From Tateyamaria omphalii (GTDB lineage Bacteria; Pseudomonadota; Alphaproteobacteria; Rhodobacterales; Rhodobacteraceae), in the NCBI RefSeq assembly GCF_001969365.1, contig NZ_CP019312.1, forward strand, positions 868,001-932,000: a stretch of DNA of 64,000 bases, read 5' to 3'. Each line of letters opens with the position of its first letter. Position 1 is the first letter of the stretch. The notes below the pieces were generated by a model. The model worked only from the letters and a program-made list of their open reading frames with translations. It was not told the origin of the DNA and did not search any database. This document shows, one piece after another, positions 38,282 through 46,361 of this stretch. A program made the translations under genes and the position numbers.

Positions 38282-39283
38282 TTACGGCTGCAGCGCGTTG
38301 ACGCAGACCGGGTCGGTGTCCGCGGCGGTGCACAGATCCAGAACAAACACACCGCGCTCGATTTCATTGTCAAAGCCTTCGAGGACCTGGTCCACCTGGG
38401 TGCCGCCCGCCATGAACTCGCCCGCGCTGCCACCAATGACGCCCGCGAAATCACCAATATCCGTTCGTTCGGTCGAGCCCGGGAATGACGGATCCCTCGT
38501 ATCCACTTCGATGTTTCCGCTGAACGTGCCGTCGCCAGTCAGGGTGCCGTCCACCAGCACGATGTCCTGCATGTCGAAATTTCCGACACGCGTCACGGCC
38601 GTCCGGTCATAGATTTCACCCTCGACCGACATGTCGTTCAGATCGACATTCACAAACATCAACCCGCGCACATATCCCGCCTGGTTCGGCGTGTTGACAT
38701 CCGGATCAATGCCCGGTGTCGGGAAAATATCGGTGCGTGGGCCGTCCACGTTCAGACCGGCGGCGTAGTTGCCATAGTAGGTCACGTCGAACCGGCTCTC
38801 GGGTGCGGTCGGTGCCACATAGTCGCCGGTCCTGTCAAAATAGACACCGCCGAAAAACGTGTTGAACTGGGGACCGGTCAAAACCACACCGGCCTGCACA
38901 CCGTCACGGCTGGCGACAAAGGCGGTGGCATGGCGGCCCAGGGGGTCGTTCTGCCCGGTAAATGTCTCGTAGCCATCGACAAAGCTGGTGGCAACATGCC
39001 GGTACTCGTTGACCAGTGGCACGCCGTCCTGGGTCAGGCCCGTCACGGTCAGCGTGTTCGTGGTGGCGTCAAAGCTGATGCTTTCCAGATCACTCGCGAT
39101 GGCTTCCGGCACTGCCAGCGGGTCCGTTGGCGCGGTTGGGTCCGTCGGATCGGTCGGCTGCGCGGGCACCTCTCCGCCGCCGGCATCGCCGCCCGTCGCA
39201 TCACCTGTTGTGGTAAAGGGGTTACCGTCCCCGCACGCCGCCAAAAGCGCGGCAAGCGCAAGCACTGCTGCTGTCCGTGTCAT
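38282..39283 (-). CDS. Surface-type lipoprotein, likely Slam client
   Basis: 333 residues with a lipobox (LAALLAAC, Cys17), a Pro/Thr/Asp linker (PTDPTDPTAPTDP), then a strand-rich body. The C-terminal part (VDGTLTGDGTFSGNIEVD, then GDFAGVIGGSAGEFMAGGTQ) looks like the eight-stranded barrel of TbpB/factor-H-binding-type lipoproteins, with the typical GxFxGxxGxxAxE-like ending. AAAGG precedes ATG 39283. The ligand is unknown. Together with the gene downstream it forms a two-gene operon. Confidence 0.75.
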   Translation of the reverse strand: MTRTAAVLALAALLAACGDGNPFTTTGDATGGDAGGGEVPAQPTDPTDPTAPTDPLAVPEAIASDLESISFDATTNTLTVTGLTQDGVPLVNEYRHVATSFVDGYETFTGQNDPLGRHATAFVASRDGVQAGVVLTGPQFNTFFGGVYFDRTGDYVAPTAPESRFDVTYYGNYAAGLNVDGPRTDIFPTPGIDPDVNTPNQAGYVRGLMFVNVDLNDMSVEGEIYDRTAVTRVGNFDMQDIVLVDGTLTGDGTFSGNIEVDTRDPSFPGSTERTDIGDFAGVIGGSAGEFMAGGTQVDQVLEGFDNEIERGVFVLDLCTAADTDPVCVNALQP

Positions 39284-39492
39284 GCCTGAAAAACCTTTGC
39301 GGTCTATTTTGCTGCCTCTTTTGCGGCAAGATTCTGCCGTAACCCCCCAAAAGTCAACGCTTTCGTATGGGGGGCGATTCGCGCCAGCCAAGAACCGTTG
39401 CCAAAAAACGACCCTTATATTGCGGTTCTCATGTCGCCATCCCCAAGATAAGGTGTAAGCCCGACAGATTCTGTGGATAAAGGACGCGCCCC

Positions 39493-40407
39493 ATGCCGCT
39501 CAGCCCCGAACAACAGTCCGAAATCGACGCATTGCGCAGCCAGTCCACCCAAACGCTGCGCGCCACCGTCCCGGGGATGGAGGCGCATCTGTACAAGGCG
39601 CAACCTGTCCTCGACCACGGCTTTGTCCGCGTCATCGACTACATGGGCGACGACGCGGCCATCTGCCAGGCCGCGCGGGTCAGCTATGGCAAGGGCACCA
39701 AATCGGTCCAGAATGACGAGGGGCTGATCCGCTACCTCATGCGCCACTGGCACTCGACCCCGTTCGAGATGTGCGAGATCAAACTGCACGTCAAACTCCC
39801 CGTCTTCGTCGCCCGCCAGTGGATCCGCCACCGTACGGCCAACGTGAACGAATACTCCGCCCGCTACTCGATCCTTGATCGCGAGTTCTACATCCCCGCA
39901 CCCGACGCGCTCGCCGCCCAATCGGTCGTCAACAACCAGGGCAGGGGCGAGGCGCTGCAAGGGGACGAGGCGCAACGCGTCCTCAACTACCTGCGCGACG
40001 ACGCCATGCGCAGCTACGACCATTACGAAGAGATGATCAGCCAGGACGGCCAACAGGGCCTCGCCCGAGAACTGGCCCGCATGAACCTGCCCGCCAACAT
40101 CTACACCCAATGGTACTGGAAGGTGGACCTGCACAACCTGTTTCATTTTTTGCGATTGCGGGCAGATGCGCACGCGCAATACGAAATCCGGGTCTACGCG
40201 GATGCGATCTGCGACATGGTCAAGGATTGGGTGCCCGCGGCGTATAAGGCGTTCGAGGATTACCGGATGGGTGGGGCGACATTATCTGCGACGGCGGTTG
40301 CGTGTGTGCAGCGGATGTTGAAGGGGGAAGAGGTGACGCAGGAGAACTCCGGCATGTCCAAGGGGGAATGGCGGGAGTTTATGGGGGTTTTGAACGGCAC
40401 CACTTAA
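39493..40407 (+). CDS. thyX: FAD-dependent thymidylate synthase ThyX
   Basis: 304 residues. The family signature [15 protein letters not shown] (RHRx7S) is intact, and [29 protein letters not shown] precedes it. It methylates dUMP using methylene-tetrahydrofolate and FADH2. The last third ([21 protein letters not shown]) is typical of alphaproteobacterial ThyX. The start follows AAAGGA at some distance. The gene lies beside the accessory island. Confidence 0.95.
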   Translation: MPLSPEQQSEIDALRSQSTQTLRATVPGMEAHLYKAQPVLDHGFVRVIDYMGDDAAICQAARVSYGKGTKSVQNDEGLIRYLMRHWHSTPFEMCEIKLHVKLPVFVARQWIRHRTANVNEYSARYSILDREFYIPAPDALAAQSVVNNQGRGEALQGDEAQRVLNYLRDDAMRSYDHYEEMISQDGQQGLARELARMNLPANIYTQWYWKVDLHNLFHFLRLRADAHAQYEIRVYADAICDMVKDWVPAAYKAFEDYRMGGATLSATAVACVQRMLKGEEVTQENSGMSKGEWREFMGVLNGTT

Positions 40408-40486
40408 GAGCAGCGAGCAAAACGCTCCAAAAGACCTTGGCAAACTCATGCGGGTGCGGCATAAGACGCTGCGCTATTCGGTCAAA

Positions 40487-41008
40487 TCATGGACGGTACG
40501 CGACTTTGGCTTTTCTCAGTAGGTGTTGCGCAACAACTAACAGTTCGAGCGCAGTTTGCTCGTCGGACACCCATCCAAACTCGTGCGTTACCGGGTTTCT
40601 GATTCCCAACATCGCTCCAGCAAAGATGTGGCTGTATCCTTCCTGCTCGTCCCTTTCTGCATCGTTTGTCCTGTCGCTCCAAACCAGCTTGGGTTCTTTG
40701 TTGTTGAATGCAACACGCATTCCTGAGGTGCCAGATTGTCCAGACCCAGATTTTGTCCGAACAAAATTGTCGACTGCTTTGAACGCATTATGCACAGCGA
40801 GGTTGTAGTGACCTGAGGCAAATAGGTCTCTCGAAACCTCAACGATTTCTGGTTCAACGACCGTCCGCGCAAACACGACCGTTCCAGCCTCATCTTTCGC
40901 CGAGAAATCCTCAATCAACAACGTTTTAGGCGCCGGCAGCGCAAGCACATTTCGCGAAAAACCGCTTTCAACAAGGAACTCTTGAAATCGCCGCACTCTT
41001 TCAAACAT
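40487..41008 (-). CDS. Ymh/TIGR02391-like protein with HEPN-type R-x4-H motif
   Basis: 173 residues. The C-terminal two-thirds are helical: SGHYNLAVHNAFKAVDNFVR, a short loop region, and IFAGAMLGIRNPVTHEFG, with R137-N-P-V-T-H142, the R-N-x3-H form of the HEPN RNase active site; then EQTALELLVVAQHLLRKA. The layout recalls the Ymh (TIGR02391) family often found in defence islands. RNA cleavage is inferred. Its ATG lies inside the end of the preceding gene (ATGTTTGA). Sampled rows are about 43-48% GC, well below the neighbours. Confidence 0.72.
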   Translation of the reverse strand: MFERVRRFQEFLVESGFSRNVLALPAPKTLLIEDFSAKDEAGTVVFARTVVEPEIVEVSRDLFASGHYNLAVHNAFKAVDNFVRTKSGSGQSGTSGMRVAFNNKEPKLVWSDRTNDAERDEQEGYSHIFAGAMLGIRNPVTHEFGWVSDEQTALELLVVAQHLLRKAKVAYRP

Positions 41009-41672
41009 CGTGTAGATGTTTCCTCATTGAAGCAAAAATCGTCTCAATTTGGTCTGTTGATGCATCCGCGCTGATGTGGATTTGAACATTCACGTTAAGA
41101 GGAAAGCCTTGCAGGCTGGAATTCGCGTCACTGTTCCTTTTAGGAGCGCCGCTCGGAGGGGTCGATTTGGACGAGACTTTTCGAGTGGGCGAACTTTGAG
41201 TGGAAGCCTTAGTTGAAGACCCAGTTTTGCTAGGCGATGCTGGTCTTGATCCGCCCTCCCCAGGCTGCTCTGACGAGATAAGGAGGTACGTCGCGGCTTT
41301 GTTTCTTGCTGATCCCTCTCCCAAATTCTGTTGAATAAACCAGTTCGTAACTACATCTCGCTGCGCCTCACCAACGGGTGCAATGGCCACAAGGCTCTCA
41401 GGGTAAATTTCACTCACGAGCTCTTTCACTGCGTTCGCGTATTCGTCATCTTGCCTCCAGCGAAGCGCAAGTGCCGTGGCGGCGCCTTCTTCGTCAAGAA
41501 TTTGGGCTCTTTTTAGCTCTGCTACATATTGCCTAGAAGCCGCGGGTTGGACACCAAGTGATGCTCCGATCATGCTCGCATCAAATTTTGTCTTTGGCGA
41601 TTTCTTTATGAGGTTTCTGATACCCCACCATACGGTGGTCGGGATCTGCGGAAAGGTGTTCTGATCTGCCAT
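41001..41672 (-). CDS. DUF5343-like DNA-binding/partner protein
   Basis: 223 residues in three parts. Residues 7-136 resemble DUF5343: winged-helix-like WWGIRNLIKKSPKTKFDASMIGASLGVQPAASRQYVAELKRAQILDEEG, then LVSEIYPESL. Residues 137-188 are a Ser/Thr/Lys/Pro-rich linker. Residues 190-223 (LNVNVQIHISADASTDQIETIF) form a conserved-looking tail that I recall from similar defence-associated proteins. AGGATC precedes ATG 41672. It is the first gene of the two-gene lower-GC operon. Confidence 0.68.
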   Translation of the reverse strand: MADQNTFPQIPTTVWWGIRNLIKKSPKTKFDASMIGASLGVQPAASRQYVAELKRAQILDEEGAATALALRWRQDDEYANAVKELVSEIYPESLVAIAPVGEAQRDVVTNWFIQQNLGEGSARNKAATYLLISSEQPGEGGSRPASPSKTGSSTKASTQSSPTRKVSSKSTPPSGAPKRNSDANSSLQGFPLNVNVQIHISADASTDQIETIFASMRKHLHDV

Positions 41673-41769
41673 GAGATCCTCGCGAGTGTGATGTACAGTG
41701 AGCCTTCAGTGAAGTGAGTTCGTATTGATTTGTCAATAATTTTCACGTTTCGTTCCTGTGCTCTAAAGC

Positions 41770-41801
41770 GGCACGGAATCAAGGCCAAAGGCCGCCGTGC
41801 C
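41770..41801. repeat. Nested hairpin repeat, second copy
   Basis: Outer stem GGCACGG/CCGTGCC (7 bp) encloses AATCAA, an inner GGCC-AAA-GGCC hairpin and one G. The core (CGGAATCAAGGCC, then A, A or C, A, then GGCCG) is shared with 21152-21172 with a single difference, while the outer stems differ but still pair. Confidence 0.7.
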
Positions 41802-41812
41802 AGCGCCGACCT

Positions 41813-41872
41813 CGGGGCTCCGCCCGTGATGGCCTCAAACGATCCCCCGGATCGTTTGTCACTGCGTGAACC
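41813..41872. repeat. 60-base hairpin repeat, copy A
   Basis: Begins CGGGGCTCCGCCCGT and contains a perfect 10-bp hairpin CAAACGATCC-CCC-GGATCGTTTG (41836-41858), followed by a CTGCG..ACC tail. It aligns with copy B 214 bases to the right. Confidence 0.7.
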
Positions 41873-42026
41873 GGCAATCACCCCACCCGGGCTGACGCTA
41901 CACACCCACCAGCGCACCGCCCCACCAAACTCACTACCATGACACCCATAAACCGCGCCGCAGCCCCGTCGCTGCGCCAACCCGCGGCCCGGCGCTGTCC
42001 CGGCTCCGCGCTTTGAACATGCGCCC

Positions 42027-42086
42027 CGGGGCTCCGCCCGTTCGCATCTCAAACCGTCCCCCGGACGGTTTGCCGCTGCGCGGACC
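42027..42086. repeat. 60-base hairpin repeat, copy B
   Basis: Same start and same tail as copy A, with hairpin CAAACCGTCC-CCC-GGACGGTTTG (42050-42072). Against copy A two base pairs of the stem have changed on both sides, so pairing is kept. Confidence 0.7.
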
Positions 42087-42323
42087 TATGCTCACCCCCG
42101 CCATCTTGCTACCTGTTCAAAATGGAATCTCCCGCACCATGCACCAGACCGGTGCACGCCCGGTGCACAGGTTGTGCACACATTGTGCATGCCCAGAAAC
42201 GCAAAATCTGGGGCGCGGCCATTTGATCGACACATCATATTCGAAACAAATTGTGAACGGATCGTACGGTGAGGCCTGCTGAATTCTATCCACAGGTCGT
42301 CATAAAACTGTTACGTTGAAAAC

Positions 42324-42602
42324 ATGCTCCGAACCGCTGCGATATTGACCCTTCTGGCCACGCCACTTTCGGCCAATCCCATCGCCGAAATCCTCTGCGC
42401 GCCCAGCAAGCAGATGCAGCAAAAGCTGGAACAGCAGTTCCGCTCGGCCCGCGCCGCCTCGGGCATGCGCAGCCCCGAACAGATGATGGAAGTGTGGACG
42501 GACCAGCGCGGCGATTGGGCCATGGTGGTGCGCTATGCCAGCGGCACCTCATGCATCGTCGCGATGGGAGAGCATTGGGAAGAAACGAAAAATCCGACCT
42601 AG
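42324..42602 (+). CDS. Small exported hypothetical protein
   Basis: 92 residues: signal peptide (MLRTAAILTLLATPLSA), then a helical segment (MQQKLEQQFRSARAASGMRSPEQMMEVW) and a strand pair (DWAMVVRYASGTSCIVAMGEHWE) with two Cys residues in the mature protein. The pattern resembles small periplasmic proteins common in Rhodobacteraceae. Stop overlaps the convergent gene at 42599. Confidence 0.7.
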   Translation: MLRTAAILTLLATPLSANPIAEILCAPSKQMQQKLEQQFRSARAASGMRSPEQMMEVWTDQRGDWAMVVRYASGTSCIVAMGEHWEETKNPT

Positions 42603-42880
42603 CGGGTGGCGCGCTCGCGCAGGTGCGCGACCAGGACGCCGTTGTCGTCTTCCCACGTTTTCCAGGCCCGATACCCTTCGATCTGCGCCTGTGGCCCGGT
42701 CAGATCGCCCGCAAAATGCGCCTTGACCGCGTGGTAGTGCCCCATGCACCGCGCCCATTCGGACGGGGATGGAAACTGCGTTTCGGCAGACACTTCGCAC
42801 GCGTAATACAGGGCCAACAGTCGCATCAGTTCGGTCATCAGGGCACCATCCCGTCGAAAAACTGTTTCCAGCGTAGCCAT
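42599..42880 (-). CDS. Small hypothetical protein
   Basis: 93 residues, helical, with Cys and His residues (LALYYACEVSAET, ARCMGHYHAVKAHF) and a WKTWEDDNGVLVAHL end. No signal peptide is evident. Start could also be ATG 42838. Family not recognised. It converges on the exported protein gene with overlapping stops, which supports both frames being real but leaves no room for a terminator. Confidence 0.55.
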   Translation of the reverse strand: MATLETVFRRDGALMTELMRLLALYYACEVSAETQFPSPSEWARCMGHYHAVKAHFAGDLTGPQAQIEGYRAWKTWEDDNGVLVAHLRERATR

Positions 42881-43031
42881 AATTCCCCAAAATTTGAGTA
42901 AATCATGCGTGCGGTGGCCCGGTTATGCAAAAATTCTGGACTTGCGCCCCAACCGCGGGCATCGTGCAAAAACGACATTATGGGCATTTTCCCCATAGAT
43001 GTCGTGGTGTGTTGAGAGAACGAGGGAAGAT

Positions 43032-43319
43032 ATGCCATTCACAAAAGTGATTACAGCAGCAGCGGTCTTTGCGCTTCTTGGCAGCGGCGCCGTGCTCGCA
43101 CAAAGCCATAACGGTCCGAAAATCTACGCCTACCACAGCCAGCACAACTACTGTCCCGCCGGGCTGCAGCCTGTGACGATGGACGGCGTGATCTGCTGCG
43201 GGGTTCCCAACCAGCACATCACTTACCAACGGGCACTGGCGCATCCAGTCAAGAAACGTGTCAGACACGTGCGTCAAACCAGCTGTCCCGTCGGGACAAA
43301 GGGCTGCACGTTCGATTGA
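43032..43319 (+). CDS. Small Cys-rich exported hypothetical protein
   Basis: 95 residues: signal peptide (MPFTKVITAAAVFALLGSGAVLAQ), then a mature part with five Cys (NYCPAG, VICCG, TSCPVG, GCTFD) and aromatic residues near the first Cys (KIYAYHSQHNYC). Disulfide-stabilised periplasmic protein is likely. GAGGGAAG lies just before ATG 43032. A terminator hairpin follows at 43340. Family not recognised. Confidence 0.72.
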   Translation: MPFTKVITAAAVFALLGSGAVLAQSHNGPKIYAYHSQHNYCPAGLQPVTMDGVICCGVPNQHITYQRALAHPVKKRVRHVRQTSCPVGTKGCTFD

Positions 43320-43339
43320 TCACATCGAACGTTGGTCAA

Positions 43340-43378
43340 GCGGCGCAGGATAACATGTCATGCGCCGCTTTGTCGTTT
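43340..43378 (+). terminator. Intrinsic terminator after the Cys-rich gene
   Basis: GCGGCGCA (43340-43347) and TGCGCCGC (43361-43368) form an 8-bp stem with a 13-base loop, followed by TTTGTCGTTT. Confidence 0.75.
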
Positions 43379-43386
43379 GGGGGGCG

Positions 43387-43593
43387 CTAAAGCAGTTTCA
43401 GATCGCCTGCCATCTGGCGCCCATCGCGCCCTTCAAGCAGTTCGAAACTCACTTTCTGATTGTCGGCCAAGCCGGTCAATCCTGACCGCTCCACCGCTGA
43501 AATATGAACAAAAACGTCCTTGCCGCCCTCATCCGGGGCGATAAACCCGTAGCCTTTCGTGGTGTTGAACCACTTCACGGTGCCAGTTGGCAT
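43387..43593 (-). CDS. cspA: Cold-shock domain protein
   Basis: 68 residues, entirely a cold-shock fold: GTVKWFNTTKGYGFIAPDEGGKDVFVHISAVE contains RNP1-like KGYGFI and RNP2-like DVFVHI, the single-strand RNA-binding motifs. It acts as an RNA chaperone. AAAGGAGG precedes ATG 43593 by about nine bases. The 185-base gap to the ArsC-like gene leaves room for a long leader of the kind cold-shock mRNAs have, but I see no proven structure. Confidence 0.95.
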   Translation of the reverse strand: MPTGTVKWFNTTKGYGFIAPDEGGKDVFVHISAVERSGLTGLADNQKVSFELLEGRDGRQMAGDLKLL

Positions 43594-43778
43594 GATCCCG
43601 TGCCTCCTTTACCTTGCAGTCTCCCCCGCGTCGGACCGTCGGGCAGGGGCCTTGGACGACCCAGTCAAAACGACTGCGCCGCTCCCTCAGAGATTGCCCT
43701 CAGGGCGGGAAAATCAAGGTTGGGCCTCGCATTCCGCGCGAGATGCCGCTTAATTCTACGCAAATGTGAGGGATGGAT

Positions 43779-44096
43779 ATGGAAATATACGGATTGAAAA
43801 CCTGCGACACCTGCCGCAAGGCCATCAAGGCGTTGCCGCGGGCGAAATTTGTCGATGTCCGGGCAGAAGGCGTGCCTGATGACGTGATGGATCAGGCACT
43901 TGCCGCATTCGGTGACACGCTGGTCAACACGCGCTCGACCACGTGGCGCGGCTTGTCAGAAGAGGAGCGGAAGATCGCGCCTAAATCGCTGCTGGCCGCG
44001 CATCCGACACTCATGAAACGCCCGCTGATCGTGGACAGTTGCGCCATGCACCTGGGCTGGACCAAAGATGTACAAGCGGCCCTTGGAGTGGCCTAA
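43779..44096 (+). CDS. ArsC/Spx family reductase-like protein (YffB type)
   Basis: 105 residues. MEIYGLKTCDTCRKAIKAL carries the CxxC-like redox motif of the ArsC/Spx fold; RSTTWRGLSEEERKIAP and LIKRP-like MKRPLIVD are the family's later blocks. It is the YffB type, which binds glutathione and is not a proven arsenate reductase. ATG 43779 is better spaced from GAGGG than ATG 43773. Its stop overlaps the convergent DoxX stop. Confidence 0.88.
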   Translation: MEIYGLKTCDTCRKAIKALPRAKFVDVRAEGVPDDVMDQALAAFGDTLVNTRSTTWRGLSEEERKIAPKSLLAAHPTLMKRPLIVDSCAMHLGWTKDVQAALGVA

Positions 44097-44656
44097 GCGG
44101 CGGCCGGGGCAGGTTTTGGGGCAAGGGCCCGATCAAACGAAATCGGCCCGGCCCCTTTGATCACCAAAAGCAGCAGCAGAAACACCCAAAGCGCACGCTG
44201 GTCCATGATCAGGCTGTTGGATGGCGCATCGAACCACGCCCCCAGCACCAGCCCGTCGCCCCATTTGTCGTGGCCGTTCAGGTCAGTCAGCGATTGCACC
44301 ACGATAAACCCGATCATACCCAGTGACGCAAGCCGGGTGAGGAGGCCGATGATGATGAGCAGCGGCAGCACGAATTCAGCCACAGTACCGGCGGTCACGA
44401 CAGCCCAATGAAAGAGACTTAGCTGTGTGACGTCATACCCCACATTCTCCATTACCTTGGGAAAAATCTGCGCATAAGCACCCAGTGACGGTTGGAAAAT
44501 GCCAAAGACCCCATCACCCAGCTTGGTCATCCCTGATACCCAAAAGTACACGGCCAGCACTGCGGCGAACAGGAAACGGGCCAGGGTGGGCAACAGCCAC
44601 TCCACATGCTCGAGCGGGCCAAAGATCGCGGCATGGAGACGGGAAAGGGCAGTCAT
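44093..44656 (-). CDS. DoxX family membrane protein of the bufferin operon
   Basis: 187 residues with four membrane segments (ARFLFAAVLAVYFWVSGMTKL, AVVTAGTVAEFVLPLLIIIGLLTRLAS, LGMIGFIVVQSLTDL, LWVFLLLLLVIKGAGPISF). The GTVAEFVLPLLIIIGLLTR segment is the DoxX hallmark. It lies 4 bases after bufC and is the last gene of the operon. DoxX proteins often accompany bufferin clusters; a redox or quinone-linked role is inferred. Confidence 0.85.
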   Translation of the reverse strand: MTALSRLHAAIFGPLEHVEWLLPTLARFLFAAVLAVYFWVSGMTKLGDGVFGIFQPSLGAYAQIFPKVMENVGYDVTQLSLFHWAVVTAGTVAEFVLPLLIIIGLLTRLASLGMIGFIVVQSLTDLNGHDKWGDGLVLGAWFDAPSNSLIMDQRALWVFLLLLLVIKGAGPISFDRALAPKPAPAAA

Positions 44657-44660
44657 GGGG

Positions 44661-45419
44661 TCATTCCTCTGGAGTGGTGATGTCGGTTAGGGCGCCCTGC
44701 TGGATAAGCAGGCTCAGCAATGGCCCAAGGTCGAATTCGGGGTCGATCGTAGTGGCGGCGTCCACTGCCGCTTCGAGCGTTTGGTCATCTGAAATGGCCT
44801 GTAGCCACGCCGCTTGCGCCGATGTCAGGGGATGCGGCGCGGGATCGAATTGGGCGCGCGTGACAAGGACAGGCTGCGCTATCCCGTGCGGCTTTGGCGC
44901 GTCCGGCTCAGTGTTGTAGCGCCAGATGTCGAAAATCGGCCATCGGGACGGGACAAACTGCGCGGCAGGGGCGAGGCGCAGCCGGGTCTGCATCAGCACA
45001 TCCGCTGGCACCGCGCCCAAGCGGCTCGCATCAAACGGTGCGCTATCCGCGGCGTGGTACGACCTGCGCAGTGCCAGTTCCAGGCGCGCCACGTCAGGCA
45101 GATACCCGATATGCGCCAGCGGTTTGAACCCGTCCAGAAACGCGGGCAGCGCTTCACCATAGTGCATCATCATGGGCGAGTTGGGCGGATGCGCACGGGC
45201 AAAAAGCCGGGCAAGTTGATCGAAATTTTGGTCTCCCAACAGCTTGCACAATACCGGAAAGCCGGTGCGCAGCGCGTTGATCAAGGCGACAGTGACGTTG
45301 TTGCGATAGACGGCAAAGCGTCGGGTCGTCTGCTGGCCCGCGGGGTCCGTCAGCCCCTCGGGCACCGCACGCTCCGGATCAAGGAGCGCGGCGCGAAATG
45401 CGGCTTGTGTCGTGGTCAT
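44661..45419 (-). CDS. bufC: DUF2063 bufferin biosynthesis partner BufC
   Basis: 252 residues. TQAAFRAALLDPERAVPEGL, RRFAVYRNNVTVALINALRTGFPVLCKLLGDQNFDQLARLFARAHPPNSPMMMHYGEALPAFL is the classic DUF2063 N-terminal domain, which acts as the peptide-recognition partner for the MNIO enzyme. It begins 4 bases after bufB. ATG 45419 is chosen over the upstream start of the frame. Confidence 0.9.
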   Translation of the reverse strand: MTTTQAAFRAALLDPERAVPEGLTDPAGQQTTRRFAVYRNNVTVALINALRTGFPVLCKLLGDQNFDQLARLFARAHPPNSPMMMHYGEALPAFLDGFKPLAHIGYLPDVARLELALRRSYHAADSAPFDASRLGAVPADVLMQTRLRLAPAAQFVPSRWPIFDIWRYNTEPDAPKPHGIAQPVLVTRAQFDPAPHPLTSAQAAWLQAISDDQTLEAAVDAATTIDPEFDLGPLLSLLIQQGALTDITTPEE

Positions 45420-45423
45420 CACA

Positions 45424-46284
45424 TCACCCGGCAGGGGCTGTGGCCAAGGCGCGGGCCGCGCGGTCAGCTTCGGCACGCAGTGTCGGCCAATCGGGCACGT
45501 CATTGTCCCATTCGACCAGCACGGGCTCAGGTCCCGTGCCGCTCAGAGCATGATCCAACAGGGCCCAAACGGGTTCTGCCGCTTCGCGTCCATGGCTGTC
45601 GATCAGCAGCGGCGCGCCGCTGTCGTCTTCATCCTCGTCATGGCCGCCGACATGGATTTCTCCAACGGCAGCAAGAGGATAGGCATCTAGATACGATTGC
45701 GGTGTATAGCCCAGGTTGGTCGCCGAAATGAACACGTTGTTCACGTCCAAAAGCAGGCCGCAGCCGGTGCGTTGCACCAACTCGGCCAGAAAGTCCGTTT
45801 CTGACCACGTGCTTTCGGCAAAGGCCAGATAGCTTGACGGGTTCTCAAGCAGCATCCGGCGGCCCAAGGTTTCCTGCACTTCGTCGATGTGGTCGGCGAC
45901 GCAAGATAGCGTCGCGTCGGTGTAGGGCAGGGGCAGCAGGTCATCGAGGAACTCGGCCCCGTGGGTGGACCAAGCGAGGTGTTCGGAGAAGCTGGCGGGC
46001 TCAAGCCAGCCCACAAGGTGCTTCAGGCGTGCAAGATGATCGGGATCAAGGCGGCCCTCGCCACCGATCGACAGTCCGACACCGTGCACGGATATGGCAA
46101 AATCCTCGCGCAGGGCGCGCAGTTGCGCATGCGGTCGCCCGCCGTCGCCCATGTAGTTTTCCGCGTGGACTTCCAGCCACTTGACAGGGCCAGGGCCCGC
46201 ACGCAGATCGGTGAAATGCTGGGCCTTGTATCCCACGCCGGGGGCTGCGGGCAGGCGGGGCGGTGTCAATGTCGCATCCAGCAT
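45424..46284 (-). CDS. bufB: DUF692 multinuclear iron enzyme BufB
   Basis: 286 residues, TIM-barrel family of multinuclear non-heme iron oxidases (MNIO). Metal-ligand regions are readable: [67 protein letters not shown] and LIDSHGREA, then [10 protein letters not shown]. Family enzymes modify Cys residues in RiPP precursors. It is preceded by the precursor gene bufA with an intervening hairpin. Confidence 0.93.
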   Translation of the reverse strand: MLDATLTPPRLPAAPGVGYKAQHFTDLRAGPGPVKWLEVHAENYMGDGGRPHAQLRALREDFAISVHGVGLSIGGEGRLDPDHLARLKHLVGWLEPASFSEHLAWSTHGAEFLDDLLPLPYTDATLSCVADHIDEVQETLGRRMLLENPSSYLAFAESTWSETDFLAELVQRTGCGLLLDVNNVFISATNLGYTPQSYLDAYPLAAVGEIHVGGHDEDEDDSGAPLLIDSHGREAAEPVWALLDHALSGTGPEPVLVEWDNDVPDWPTLRAEADRAARALATAPAG

Positions 46285-46320
46285 GTCGAAACCTTCGGGC
46301 GGCGGGGGATCAGGCGAAAA

Positions 46321-46344
46321 CGTCGGACCCGGACAGGTCCGACG
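46321..46344 (-). terminator. Weak terminator / attenuator between bufA and bufB
   Basis: CGTCGGACC and GGTCCGACG form a perfect 9-bp stem with a six-base loop; on the minus strand it is followed by TTTTCG. It sits in the 77-base gap between the precursor and enzyme genes and probably lets only part of transcription through, giving more precursor than enzyme. Confidence 0.65.
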
Positions 46345-46361
46345 CAGGCGTGTGGCGTGCC

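Larger units (their letters stand above)
41673..42323. other. Gene-free stretch with repeats
   Basis: 650 bases without a convincing gene. The promoter of the leftward DUF5343 operon must lie near 41675-41760, which is AT-rich. From 41770 to 42090 come the hairpin repeats listed separately. From 42090 to 42320 I see a stretch with repeated GTGCAC/TTGTGCA text (42150-42192), and an AT-richer zone before the 42324 gene that likely contains its promoter. Confidence 0.6.
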
